Origin: Hedera helix
Taxonomy: Eukaryota; Streptophyta; Magnoliopsida; Apiales; Araliaceae
Direction: 5' to 3'
Assembly: GCA_947179155.2 (NCBI GenBank)
Contig: OX359282.1
Span: forward strand, 15,352,010 to 15,416,009
Length of the DNA stretch: 64,000 bases
Part shown: positions 35,447 through 46,717 of the stretch, in pieces
Layout: every line of letters starts with the position of its first letter
Numbering within the stretch: position 1 is the first letter of the stretch
Notes under the pieces: generated by a model
The model's database searches: none
Seen by the model: only the letters and a program-made list of their open reading frames with translations
Told to the model about the DNA's origin: nothing
Position numbers and translations under genes: made by a program

Positions 35447-36707
35447 TTGTGACGACCCCAACTCCGGGTTCAATAATCTCGGGTTTGGTTCTCCACTGAA
35501 CAATACTTACTAACAATTAAATACATAAATTGCATTTAAACTTCGCGGAATAATACAAAAAATATCTTATAAAAAGGCTACAATCCCAAGGTCGATTAAC
35601 CTTAACCTTAACATAAACATTAACATATCTTAAGGGAATACAAAAGATTTACAAAAGAAATTACATATAAGTAATTTATCTAGCATGCATCAAGTTAATC
35701 TAAGCTTTGTCTTTTTCCTTGCCTTTGTCTTGTGTAGAACATTCTGGCTTAGCTGAAATAAGTCACGATATAGCAAGAATGAGCAACTAAATAACTCAGT
35801 AAGTTTAAGAACAAAAAGCATAAGATATATCATGATAAAAAGGAAATTAACTTCAAGGTTTTCGATAATAGATAACAATTGTGAAAGAACTTAAGAATCA
35901 ATTTATCATCATAAGAATGGATTGACTCTTTACTGCTGAGTGATTTTTTAAGGACCATGAACTGCTACTAAGGTAGAACATACATTTATATATATCTGAC
36001 TCCTAGAAAAACTAGTATTCGAGGGGATCAACCTCTCGTACCATATGTATATGCATAACATTCAGACAACTTGCGTAAATTCGATTTCCCGACAGATAAA
36101 AATCCCCCTTATTTAGGGTTGTTTATTCCCAGTCTTACTATAAGGATCCGCACAAACCAATGGTTTGGATAAGCTTTTAAAATATTCAATTTGATGAATT
36201 TAAACATGCATTGTCTAGCCGAAATAATTAGCTTAGACATTCTTAAAAAGTTATTGAATTAATAAACTATAACATTCGCAAAAGCACTATGTGCGAATAC
36301 AATATCAATAGTGATGTGGAATAATTTTAGATAATTAATCCACTTTAAGCTCTATCAAATAACTACGAGTGTAGATACTTGCTCAACAATAATTGAATTG
36401 CTCAATGTAAATAAAGTTGAAGAAAACTTGCAACAATAAATACAAGTTAGGGTTAAGAAGAACTTGCCTCGTGCGTAGTCTATGGCTAACCAATTCAATT
36501 TAATATTCCTTGAACGGACCTAACAATTAATCAGTTTGATCTTAAATTAGTATCATATACATATTCGTATGATAACCTTATAACTCTTACGAACCACATA
36601 ATTATATAATTACAGGTATATAAACACTTAGAAAATATTATCACTACTTGATAATATTTCAAACACATAAAATCTATATTAATTATTTAATATAGTTCAT
36701 ACACTTA

Positions 36708-37372
36708 TCTAATATTATTAACAATTTAATAATATTTTATTAGTCTTGTAATATTATTAATCATTTAATAATATTTTATTAACCACTTAATATTATTAAT
36801 CCTTTAATAATATTTTATTATTCTTCCAATATTATTTATCCTTAAATAATATTTTATCAATCTTACAATATTATTAATCATTTAATAATATTTTATTCAT
36901 CTTCTAATATTATTAATCATTTAATAATATATTATTAAGTATCTAATATTATTAATCATTTAATAATATACTATTAATTGCCTAATATTATTAATCATTT
37001 AATAATATTTTATGGACTTCTAATATTATTAATCATTTAATAATATTTTGTTAATTATATAATATTATTAATCATTTAATAATATTTTATGGACTTCTAA
37101 TATTATTAATCATTTAATAATATTTTATTAATTATCTAATATTATTAATCTGTTAATAATATTTTACTATTTATCTAATATTATTAATCATTTAACAATA
37201 TTTTATTAATTATCTAATATTATTAATCCTTTAATAATATTTTATTTTCTCATTAATATTATTAATCATTTAATAATATTTAATTATTTATCAAATATTA
37301 CAAACTATTTAATAATATTTTATTGACTTTATAATATTATTATACATTTAACAATATTTTAATAATTTTTTA
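36708..37372. repeat. Tandem array of AT hairpins in D 3' LTR, about 19 units
   Basis: Each 33-38-bp unit carries AATATTATTAA, a 4-nt spacer such as TCAT, and TTAATAATATT, a near-perfect inverted repeat, plus a variable linker. One unit near 36827 reads AATATTATTTA..TAAATAATATT, with both arms changed in step. Confidence 0.9.
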
Positions 37373-37610
37373 TATTATTATATTAATAATAATATTTTAT
37401 TAATTTAATTATATTATTAAACCTTTAATAATATGTATTCTCTTTTACATATTAAATCAACTATCTTTAATTTTAAAAATACATTTATTGAGTCCAAAAA
37501 TAATAAAATAATTTTTGGAACATTTTTTATTTTTTGACCCAGACCTGATCCAACCCGACCCGGCTGACCAGGCCCGACCCGACCTTGTTTGAATTTTATT
37601 AATTTCCGGT

Positions 37611-37675
37611 AACAGTGCACTGCGCCCCGGCGCAGTGCTTTATACTGCAACACGGCGCCCCGGCACTGTGTTGCA
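37611..37675 (-). other. Paired GC-rich palindromes in D 3' LTR
   Basis: GCACTGCG/CGCAGTGC around CCCCGG (37617-37638) and TGCAACAC/GTGTTGCA around a GGCGCCCCGGCACT core (37646-37675) stand side by side in AT-rich sequence. The right LTR has a decayed version at 48762-48826. Confidence 0.8.
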
Positions 37676-39179
37676 GAAACAAAATCCAACTTCCAGCTTT
37701 TGGATAGTTTTGCACTTTTGATTTAAACATTGTTAAAATGAAATCTACACATCCAAATAACACAAAATCAGTGTTGATGTATTCTTAACTTCTTGTTTTA
37801 CAACATTTCATGGTTCGATCGCATTTTTGAAAACCTTTAACACAAAATTTAAAGATCGAACCACTTAGGGTTTAAAAACGACATTCTTTGCGGTAAAAGC
37901 CATAACTCATTTGTTTTTCAATATTTTTGAAAGTTTCAAGTTGGGTTTTCTTTAAAACTCATATATGTAACTTTCTAGCCATAAAAATCTATTTTCCAAG
38001 TTGTACATTTCAAACTACAGCATTAAACATCACATGCTTAGTTAGGGTTTTACCGGTAAAGTTCTATATGAACATTTCTTCTATTATTAAGCATACCACA
38101 CATACCAAAACATGATTTAAACACATCAAACCATGAATATACATATATAACATAGTTTAAGACTTCTAGACCATCAAAACAACTTTTTATCAGTTAAAAA
38201 TATATTTTAACCGTTCAAATCACATATAAACTATAAAAATGAACTTAAAAATGGTTAGAGCACTTTTTAACCTTAAGGATTTTTGTGCTCTTCTTCTTTT
38301 CCTTCTAAAGTATGTTGTAAAGCTATTGGACATCCATCAAGCTCTACCTCTAGCAATATTTTCCACACTCACAAGTGTTCTCTCTATATTTCTCTCAAAT
38401 GCTCTCTATTTTCTCTCTTGAATGCTCTAGCAATTTACCAACCAAAATAATACATATGTGAGGCACTCCTTATATAGCACACTGGTAACCCTCTATTAGA
38501 CTCCCTAATCCACTAGTGTTGGTGAAATTAAAGCTAATTACGATTACTATTTACATGAATAACTAGTTGATTGACATAGGTTGTTCAACAACTATGACAT
38601 TGAGTGAAAAATAAGCAACAAGAGCAAATCAAGCCACCCCCTTGTGGGGCCCACCATGACCAGCCAAAATGGGATTTAATCCCCCATTTTTGGTTTATTT
38701 TTTATGCATTTATATACAATATATACACCTATATATATACACACTTATATATGTACATATTGATCAATTTTGACTTTGATTTGGGCTTCACATTAGACTC
38801 TAGAATTTAATATATTGGTTGGGCTCAATTTAATTAACACATTGGGCTAACATTAAATAACCTATGTTACATTTAATTAAAATAAGCATTGGGCTAGTTT
38901 AATTAATTACATAGATTAGGGTTTAATTAATTACATTGACTACTAGGTAAATTAATTTGACCTAGTTTAATACCTCCTCTGGATTTAAAATATAATCTGA
39001 TTAGACTTGCTTTAATTAATTATAACACTTTGCTTCATTGCTTTAATTAAATATACACATACACAAGTATATTCATTCAATTATCTAATGCACAAATAAT
39101 TGATACAAAAATTTTAAATTCATTGTTAATCATTTAATAATTATAATTGCAATGTCTAATATAATTCGTGGTCATTATA

Positions 39180-39197
39180 TTCTCCCCCCTCCCCCTT
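39180..39197 (-). other. D polypurine tract
   Basis: The reverse complement of TTCTCCCCCCTCCCCCTT is an 18-nt run of purines directly before the 3' LTR on the minus strand. Confidence 0.88.
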
Positions 39198-40694
39198 ATA
39201 AGAATTTCGTCCCCGGAATTACAAATTTAAAACTACTCAAAAAGATGCGGATAGTCATTCCTCATCTTTTCTTCAAGTTCACACATAGTTTCCTCTGCGT
39301 TGTGGTTCCTCCAAAAGACTTTGACAGAATGTATAACCTTATTTCGCAATTTTTGCTATTTCCTATCTAGTATCTGGATAGGAATCTCTTCGTATGATAA
39401 GTTTTCTCAACTTGAATTGGCTCATAGGATATGACGTGTTTGTATTATAGCTTGTATGGTCGGAACACTGACACGTGAAACACATTGTGAATATGCTCCA
39501 ATTAAGGAAGTAAAGTCACCTCGTACGCTACCTCACCCACTCTCTTCAATATCTCGAAAGGTCCTATGAACCTTGGACTCAGCTTCCCTTTCTTTCCAAA
39601 TCGGATCTTCCCTTTTCAGGGAGATACCTTCATAAACACAAAACTCCCTACTTCAAAATCTCGCTTCTGTCGATGTAGATCTGCATATTTCTTTTGACGG
39701 TCTTGAGCTACTACTAGTCGAGCTCTTATTGCTCTGATAATTTCTACAGTCTATTGAACCAATCCGGGCCCCAACAGTCGACGTTCTCCTACCTCATCCC
39801 AAACCTCCCGTACAATGCTTCGTAAGTCAGCATGCTTATGCTTGCATGATAACTATTATTATATGCGAACTCAACTAATGGTATATGATATTCTCAACTG
39901 CCCTTCAAATCCATCACACATGCTCTAAGCATATCTTTCAATGTCTGAATTGTTCTCTCACTTTGCCCATCAGTCTGCGGATGGTAAGCTGTACTTATTC
40001 TTAACTGTGTTCCCAATCTTTCCTGAAGACTCCTTCAAAACTTTGACGTGAAGCGCGGATCTCTATCTGACACAATTGATACCGGTACTCCATGTCTTGA
40101 AACTATCTCTTTAATATACATCTTGGCCAACTAATCCAAACTGAACTTAATCTTGATCGACAAAAAGTACGCTGACTTTGTTAGTCGATCCACAATCACC
40201 CATATAGCATCGTATCCCTTCTGTGTTGCTGGAAGTCCTACCACAAAATCCATCGTGATATGCTCTCATTTCTATTCAGGAATTTCTAAGGGCTATAGTA
40301 ATCTGCTTGGTCTCTAATGTTCGGCCTTTGCCCTCTGACAAGTTAGGCATCCTGTAACCTCCCTTTTCATATTCGGCTAACAAAAATGCTAACGAAGATC
40401 TTGATACACTTTTGTACTCCCCAGATGTATCGAGTATCTCGTACTGTAAGCCTCTTGCAAAATTTTCTCTCGTAATTTGGGCACTAACGGTACCCAGACT
40501 CGGTTCTCAAATCTTAGCAATCCTTTGCTATCCTTCTTGAACTTGACCTTTTCCCCATCGGCCATCCTTTTCTTTATTCTCTCACATTCTTCATCTTGGT
40601 CTTGAGCCTCTTTCACCTTATCTAACAAGGTTGGGCTCGCTTCTACTTCTATTGACTCCTGAGGATTTTTCACCTCCAACTCCATTCGAGCCAT
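39198..40694 (-). pseudogene. D integrase with chromodomain-like tail, pseudogene
   Basis: Read on the minus strand. The N-terminal part (RFENRVWVPLVPKLREKILQ, STKVYQDLR) lies at 40389-40600 and is followed by a stop. The core has MDFVVGLPATQ near 40230-40260 and SDRDPRF near 40050-40070, so the second catalytic Asp is kept here, unlike in T1. YHPQTDGQSER lies near 39960-39990. The C-terminal and chromodomain-like part from about 39800 down has several stops and runs to the NFG-type end next to the purine tract. It would have joined element DNA to the chromosome. The breaks rule out an intact protein. Confidence 0.85.
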
Positions 40695-41990
40695 TGCTTC
40701 TATCAGTTCTTAATGGTCTGTCAGTACAAATAACTTCTCTCTGCTCTTTCTACTTAGAGCATCAGCTACCACATTGGCCTTGTTGGGATGATATAGAATT
40801 TCACAATCGTAATCTTTGATCAATTCCAACCACCTCCGCTGCCTCATATTCAACTCCTTCTGGGTAAAGATATACTTCAGACTTTTATGGTCTGTGAATA
40901 TCTCACATTTTTCTCTGTATAAATAATGTCTCCAAATCTTAAGGGCAAACACTACCGCTGCTAGCTCCAAATCATGGGTAGAGTATCCCTTCTCATAATC
41001 CTTTAGTTGTCTTAACGCATACACAATGACCTTGTCGTTTTGCATAAGCACACAGCCTAGTCCCTTGTGCGAAGCATCACTGTAGACCGTAAAACCTCAT
41101 GTATCGTCCGGTAAAGTCAACACAGATGTTTCACTAAGTCTTTTCTTTAGCTCCTGAAAACTCTACTCGCACTTCTCCGTCCATATATATTTCATGGTCT
41201 TCCTTATCAAATTGGTTAACGGCATTGCTATCTTCGTAAAGTCTTTGATGAATCTCCGATAATAACCCGCTAACCCTAAGAAACTCCTAACCTCCATCAG
41301 CGTCCTTGGTTTTTCCCAATTCATCACCGCTTCCACCTTCACTGGATCTACTGAAACTCCCCCTTGTTAATAACATGACCTAAAAATTAAACTCTCTCCA
41401 ACCATAATTCACACTTGAAAAATTTAGCATACAACTGCTCCTTCTGTAATATCTCCAACACCAATCTTAGATATTCAGCATGCTCCTATTCCGTTTTGGA
41501 ATAAACCAAAATATCGTCAATGAACACAACTACAAATTTATCCATGTACTGCTTGAATATTATGTTCATCGTGTTCATAAATGCGGTTGGCACATTCGTT
41601 AGTCCAAACGACAGCACTAGAAACTCATAATGGACATATCGAGTTCTGAATGCCATCTTGGGTACATCCTCCTTCCTGACTTTCAACTGATGATAACCAG
41701 TCCTTCAGTCAATCTTTGAAAAGTACTTTACCCCTTTCAATTGATCAAAAAGATCGTCAATTCGTGACAACGAGTACTTGTTCTTAATCGTCACCTTGTT
41801 CAACTCCCTATAATCCATGCAAAGTCTCATCGATCCATCCTTCTTCTTTACAAACAGCACATGTGCTCCCCATGGAGAAACACTAGGTTGAATGCACTTC
41901 TTATCCAACGGCTACTACAACTGAACCATTAACTCCTTTATTTCTATTGGAGCCATCCTATATGGTGCCTTTGATATCAGTGATGTCCCC
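40695..41990 (-). pseudogene. D reverse transcriptase and RNase H, pseudogene
   Basis: On the minus strand, RT begins near 41960 with the APYRMAPIE-like block, then SPWGAHVLFVKKKDGSMRLC (about 41830-41890) and the catalytic FIDD at 41513-41524, which is intact. RNase H motifs are at 40710-41051 (YSTHDLELAAVVFALKIWRH, TDHKSLKYIFTQ) and end with NVVADALSRKS near 40750. Stops near 41910, 41700, 41490 and 41100, plus apparent frame changes, divide it into four open pieces. Of the three Tekay copies, this one is closest to a working active site. Confidence 0.88.
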
Positions 41991-42003
41991 GGTACTAAAT
42001 CGA

Positions 42004-42681
42004 TCACAAATTATATCTCCCTATCTGGCAGTAACCTGACAGTTCATCTGGAAAGACATCCATAAACTCCTTAACTACTGGTATTTGCTCCATCTCAGGA
42101 TTTACCATTTGTGTATCCACTACGTGAGCCAAATACCCTACACAACATTTCTTCAAAAGTTTCTTGGCTTGTATCATCATCAAACAAAAAGATTGTCTTG
42201 ACGACTTGCTGTCATAAAATATGACCTTATACTGGTTTGGTGTCTTAAGGTGTATACACTTCCTTTGACAATCAATTACTGCTCCATGATTAAACAACCA
42301 ATCCATACCCAAAATAACATCAAACTCCCCCAAACGTATCGGAATTAGATTCACATTCAACTTCTGACCCCTAATTTCAGCACAACAATTTCTATGTATA
42401 CACTTTACAGGAATCACTTTTTTATTAGCAACTTTTATGTTCATTGGGCTCTCTAGTTTTTCTCTAGGCAATTCTAAACGTCTAGTAAAATCATTAGACA
42501 CAAATGAACAGGTAGCACCCGAATCAAACAATACATATGCATTTATATCATTGATCGGAATAATACATGACACCACGTCTTTTGATTCCACGGCGTCTTG
42601 CACCATCATGTTGAAAGTCCGTGCTATTGGTTTGTTCTGTTGCACCGGGCCTCCAATGGTGAGCTTGCTATTGTTTCCCAT
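42004..42681 (-). pseudogene. D protease region, longest surviving frame of D
   Basis: A 225-codon open stretch contains the end of gag and the retropepsin domain: DSGATCSF near 42510-42535, with the catalytic Asp and Gly, and IPIRLGEFDVILGMDWLF near 42300-42350. The end (FPDELSG, then a foreign tail) shows a frameshift just before RT near 42030. The Met at 42681 is internal to the polyprotein and not a true start. The domain looks able to fold, but it has no intact gag or pol around it. Confidence 0.85.
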
Positions 42682-43712
42682 ATAACCCGTACTTCCTCCA
42701 TTATTCTTTCTCTTCGGACAATCCTTGAACTAATGGTCCACAGCTCCACATGAGAAACAACCTTTCCCCTTTGGTGTGGGATAATTAGGAGCGATGTGCC
42801 CTTATTTCCCACAGTTGTAGCATATGTTTCTCCCCTTCATACACTCCCCCATGTGACTCTTCCCGCAATTACTGCACTTGTTTCCTTTCTTCCATTCGCT
42901 TCCTTGAGGCGTCCCCAAACTGTTGTTGTTATTCCATTTGTGCTTATTCGGGTTACTACCCCCGCTGCTACCTTCTCTATTTCCTCCTTTGCTTCTTTTC
43001 TTGTTTCGTTCTTGATTATGCTTATTTAGGGCTTCATTTTACCTTCTGCTATTATTGCTTTCTCCAACAAAGTTGTAAAGTTGGTAATTTGTAGAACAGC
43101 GACCCTACTATAAACCCATGGTTTTAGTCCCTGCTCAAACCTTCTTGCGCGTCTCGCTTCAGTGTCCACCTGATGTGGAGCGAATCTTGCCAATTCGTTG
43201 AACTTGGCGGCGTAGTCAGATACAGACATGTTTCCTTGCTTGAGTTCCAGGAATTTGACTTCCATCCTAGCTTACGTGCTTTCTGAAAAGAAGTTCTCCA
43301 TGAACACTTCCTTAAATCGCGCCCACGCGATAGTTCCCTCTCCTGCCCTACTCTTGTTAGCTTTTCACCAGTGGTTCACCTCCCCCTTCATCATAAAGGT
43401 AGCAAATGAAGTCATTTGCTCTTTCGCTACTCGTGCGACCTCGAAGACTTTTTCCATCTCTTCTATCCAGGTTTGCGCTTCTATAGGATCCGTTGTGCCT
43501 CAAAATTCCAGTGGTCCTATTAGTTTAAAATCTTTAAAGTTTGCTAGTGGAGTGCCAGGGTTTGATACTCCATCAGGGTTTACGTTTCGTCCGTGGAATG
43601 CTCCTATTAGCATTTCCACAAACTTTTGCACGGGGTTTGGCGGTGCCCTCTCATCGTTGTTAACTGATTCTTCTACTCCTTGATTTCTCGGTAATTGTCT
43701 ACGTGGCCTCAT
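42682..43712 (-). pseudogene. D gag pseudogene
   Basis: Starts at the ATG at 43712 (MRPRRQLPRNQGVEE). The capsid segment has NFKDFKLIGPLEF at its start and MEVKFLELKQGNMSVSDYAA at 43208-43265. The zinc-knuckle region lies at about 42700-42900, with CGKSHMGEC and a later CFSCGAVDH-type knuckle. At least four stops interrupt it, including one in the last knuckle. TTTATACAG stands just before the start codon, as TTAAACAG does in T1 and C2; it looks like a 3' splice site. Confidence 0.85.
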
Positions 43713-44058
43713 TTTCTGTATAAAGAAAATTTAAATAATTATAGTTGTTTCATCTTGTTAGTTTCGTTTTGTAGCTTAAGCAATTTAAACTAAAGTATAA
43801 ATAAGCATCTCAACACATATAAACATAAATAGATTTGCATTTATATTCATATGCTAAAACAGTAGTGCATAGCACCTTACATCATAAGCATACTGCTATA
43901 AATGCTATTGTCCCAGAAATACTACAAAAGACGGGATCTAACCATAATCATATCGCACTGCTTCCGAGTTGGGATTTACATCATACTACCCTCTATCAAA
44001 ATAAAAGTTGGGTTTATACTGCATCTACGTGCATACAACATAATCAAAGAAACTACTA
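43713..44058 (-). other. D spacer between frame X and gag
   Basis: About 350 bp of non-coding sequence, matching the roughly 360 bp between the same two frames in C2. It ends in a pyrimidine tract and CAG at the gag start. Confidence 0.6.
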
Positions 44059-44796
44059 CTAATGTCTGCGCATCTCTCGACGAACAACATCATTGTACTC
44101 CTCATCTCCCATAGCCATCACCACGCTCCAGCTGATAGTGTGCATGGACTGGCCCTCCTCAGCTGGGTAGTAATACACCCTACTCTGCAATCTGCCATAA
44201 GAAGAACGATAGACATAACTAAGTCTATTGATCATCACCCTCTTCTCACGGACCTCGTCCTCCAACTCTAGCATCTGCCCATGTGCAGCATCCCTCTGGA
44301 TCTACATCTCGATCCTATCCTTTATAGCCTGCTGCCAATGGCCTCTAATCTCCTCTTTCTCTGCCTGTGTTTGCTAAATCTTCAGCTCGGCTGCTGCTAA
44401 TCTAGCCTCCACCTCTGTCATCTTCTCCTTAAGCAACGTGTTCTCGCCAGAGAACTGATATGTTGCATCCCTATACTAGTTCTTGGTATGCTGGTGGATC
44501 TGATTCTGCTCCTCCAAGTGCTAAACCCTATCCTTCAGCTCATCATTCCTCGTAGTCAGAGAGTTAGTGATGTCACTGACAGTAGTGCCCATGCCATCAA
44601 CATACTCAGTTGGCTCCTCATCCTCACTGTATCGCCTCATAACTCCACCCCTGACGGGCTCCTCACGATCTCCCTCCTCTGGATCAGACTCAGGATCCTC
44701 TATCTGTGTAGCCACCAGTGGCTGTGCAATATCCATATATATATCAGTGTAAACCACCTCCTCAACAACATTACTAGACTATCCAATCTCCGTCAT
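44059..44796 (-). pseudogene. D extra frame upstream of gag (frame X)
   Basis: Begins MTEIG at 44796 and ends at 44059, about 246 codons with four or five internal stops in one frame. The N-terminal third is acidic (DPESDPEEGDREEPVRGG). The middle is rich in Glu, Lys, Ala and Gln with heptad spacing (LKEKMTEVEARLAAAELK), a likely coiled coil. The C-terminal block has YRSSYGRLQSRVYYYPAEEG. The last third and overall length match C2 30502-31230. Because the same frame survives in two separate elements, I infer an ancestral protein. It does not match any standard retrotransposon domain I know. Confidence 0.68.
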
Positions 44797-44852
44797 CCTA
44801 CAATCACACAAATAACACATGTCAGTACATAAATCAAATATATTCATTGATG

Positions 44853-46605
44853 AAATGAAATGATATTTTATCATATACATCTCGGCTCGACGGATTTTCT
44901 CAATCTATCTCCAAAAATACTTGTTGAGCGGAATCGGCACCTATAAAAAGTACGCGATTCCGAATTCGTTTGAATGAATGCAACGCGCAAGTATACGCGG
45001 TCAACAAGTAATATAATGAAAGTAAAGTATCGATCCCACGAGGAGTTATGATTAATATAAGCAAAGTATTAGAAGTAAGTCAACTTGGTTTCTAATTCGA
45101 CGAAGATGTTTTTGGGTTTTTGGTATGAAGAAATGTAATTAAGAATTAACTAACTAATACCGACTGAAATTCAATAGGACACAAGCTAGGATTGCAATTT
45201 CCCCCAAAGTATGCTCAATCATATAAATCTCTTGAATTACATGGACACAGTGAATAGCTAACCGAGAATTCATTATAGTGTTTACATGTCTCTTCCGATA
45301 ACATATAAACATATCCTATCTAAATCTGTCGATTCAGACAGGAACATCCAAGCAAAGCAATTCACCATATGTCTATGAGAATTAACAATAGCGAGGATTT
45401 CAAGCACAGATTCTCCCATTGGCTACACATGACACAAAGGTATATGTCTATCCTTTATACAAATTATACATTCAATCTTAAGAGCAAATACATAACATAT
45501 GTCATCATATCTTTGGCCATCCCACTATACTCCATCTATCAATATCATATAGGGTACCAAATCAATTACTATGTCTAGCAATTAGTACATGAATAACTAA
45601 ATATGACAAACCATCCATAAATGTCAAACAATCATCCAAGAGAGATATAATCAATCAAAACCACACAATGGGTTCCATTACAATCCTAGAATGAAAATCT
45701 AGTTCATTACAAGGAAACTAAATCCCACCAACAAGATATTCATCAAATCTTAGAGAACACAATCAAAGGAAAAGAAAGGAAAGAGAAAACCAATTGGGAA
45801 TCCAATCTCCAAGCTCAATCCATCAATCCAAGCTCTCCAATCCTTGATTCAAGCCTTGTTCTTGATGTTCCAAGCATGAACCCAGCCGCCTCCCTCTCTC
45901 TCTTGAAGAGAAAATTGAAAGATGTCTAACTAGGGCTCCAAAAAATGACTTAAAAAGGCTAAAATCGCGAAATGGTCGGGTCCGACCGCCGCGGCGCTGC
46001 CCTGGACCGCCGCGGCGCTCAAACACACTGATTTGGCAGTCCCCAGGACCGCTGCGGCGGTGGAAACCACCGCTGCGGCGGTAGGCTTAATTTTGGTTTT
46101 TGGACTGCTGCAGCCCCCTTCATACGAACTCCGATTGAGGTGATTCAAGATGTTCTGGAAAGGAGACTCGTAGACCTACAACTTTCATGTTTTACAAAAT
46201 TGAAGATTCGGAACGGATCAAGGCCAAAATTGGACGTTAATTGGCTGCTGCGTAAACGGAGCGCGGAAAATGCGAACCGGGCAATTCCAAGCCTTGATCC
46301 ACCAAGCCCTTATTATAATTCCTACAAAATGAAATAGAAACACATAAAAACAATACAACACCACATCCTATACAATGTGATACAAAAACACATACAAGTA
46401 AGCAAACTCTTAACATATAAATTACGAATAAACTACACAAAATGACATAGAATACATAAAATACTTAAACGTGATATAATACACCATATTATACAATAAC
46501 ATAAAAACATATATAAAATCACATAAAACACTTAAAGATTCACAAATTATCAAGCTTAAATGTATTCAATTCATAGGTATAAAATCCGTTCATCAATACT
46601 CAACA
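44853..46605 (-). repeat. E2: second copy of the E repeat, inserted in D leader
   Basis: TGATG at 44848-44852 is repeated at 46606-46610, and the match extends to TGATGAA. Comparison with the C2 leader (TCGATGAATTTCC near 31329) shows that D had one copy here before insertion. Read on the minus strand it begins TGTTGAG and carries the CTCGTGGGATCGATACT and CGTATACTTGCGCG blocks shared with E1. GC-rich hairpin doublets lie at 45984-46082. No coding region or classical TG..CA pair is visible, so the class is open. Confidence 0.7.
45984..46082. other. GC-rich doublets in E2
   Basis: GACCGCCGCGGCGCT occurs twice (45984-45998, 46005-46019). ACCGCTGCGGCGGT, with self-complementary ends, occurs twice (46048-46061, 46069-46082). 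The surroundings are AT-rich. Confidence 0.8.
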
Positions 46606-46702
46606 TGATGAATCTCCCCGATTCATCTCTTAACGCACTCGATATGAGTTTAGTACTAAGGTTATAACTTAGGTTTCGCAATCCTAACGTTTCTAACCTA
46701 CA

Positions 46703-46714
46703 GCTCTGATACCA
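46703..46714 (-). other. D primer-binding site
   Basis: GCTCTGATACCA, an exact reverse complement of the Met-tRNA primer site, stands next to the degraded start of the 5' LTR. Confidence 0.9.
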
Positions 46715-46717
46715 ACC

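Larger units (their letters stand above)
32838..35447 (-). repeat. F: Tekay-like LTR sequence, left part
   Basis: Begins TGTAACACCCCC and shares with A the TGCGTTAAACTTA block near 32880 and the GCAAGAATGAGCA block near 33771, so it is an LTR related to A's, in minus orientation. It is interrupted by D (TSD AATCT) and resumes at 50368. It holds two repeat arrays: diverged 60-65-bp units with TTATAACTGCTTATAAA at 34300-34665, and short CGTATTATAC-type units at 35262-35446. There are no genes. Confidence 0.65.
35448..39179 (-). repeat. D 3' LTR
   Basis: Starts TGTGACGACCCC and ends GGTCATTATA, where the other LTR has GGTCATTACA. It holds the GCAAGAATGAGCA block near 35783, the 26-nt hairpin at 36213-36238, the AT-hairpin array at 36708-37372, and paired GC-rich palindromes at 37617-37675. 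No genes. Confidence 0.93.
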
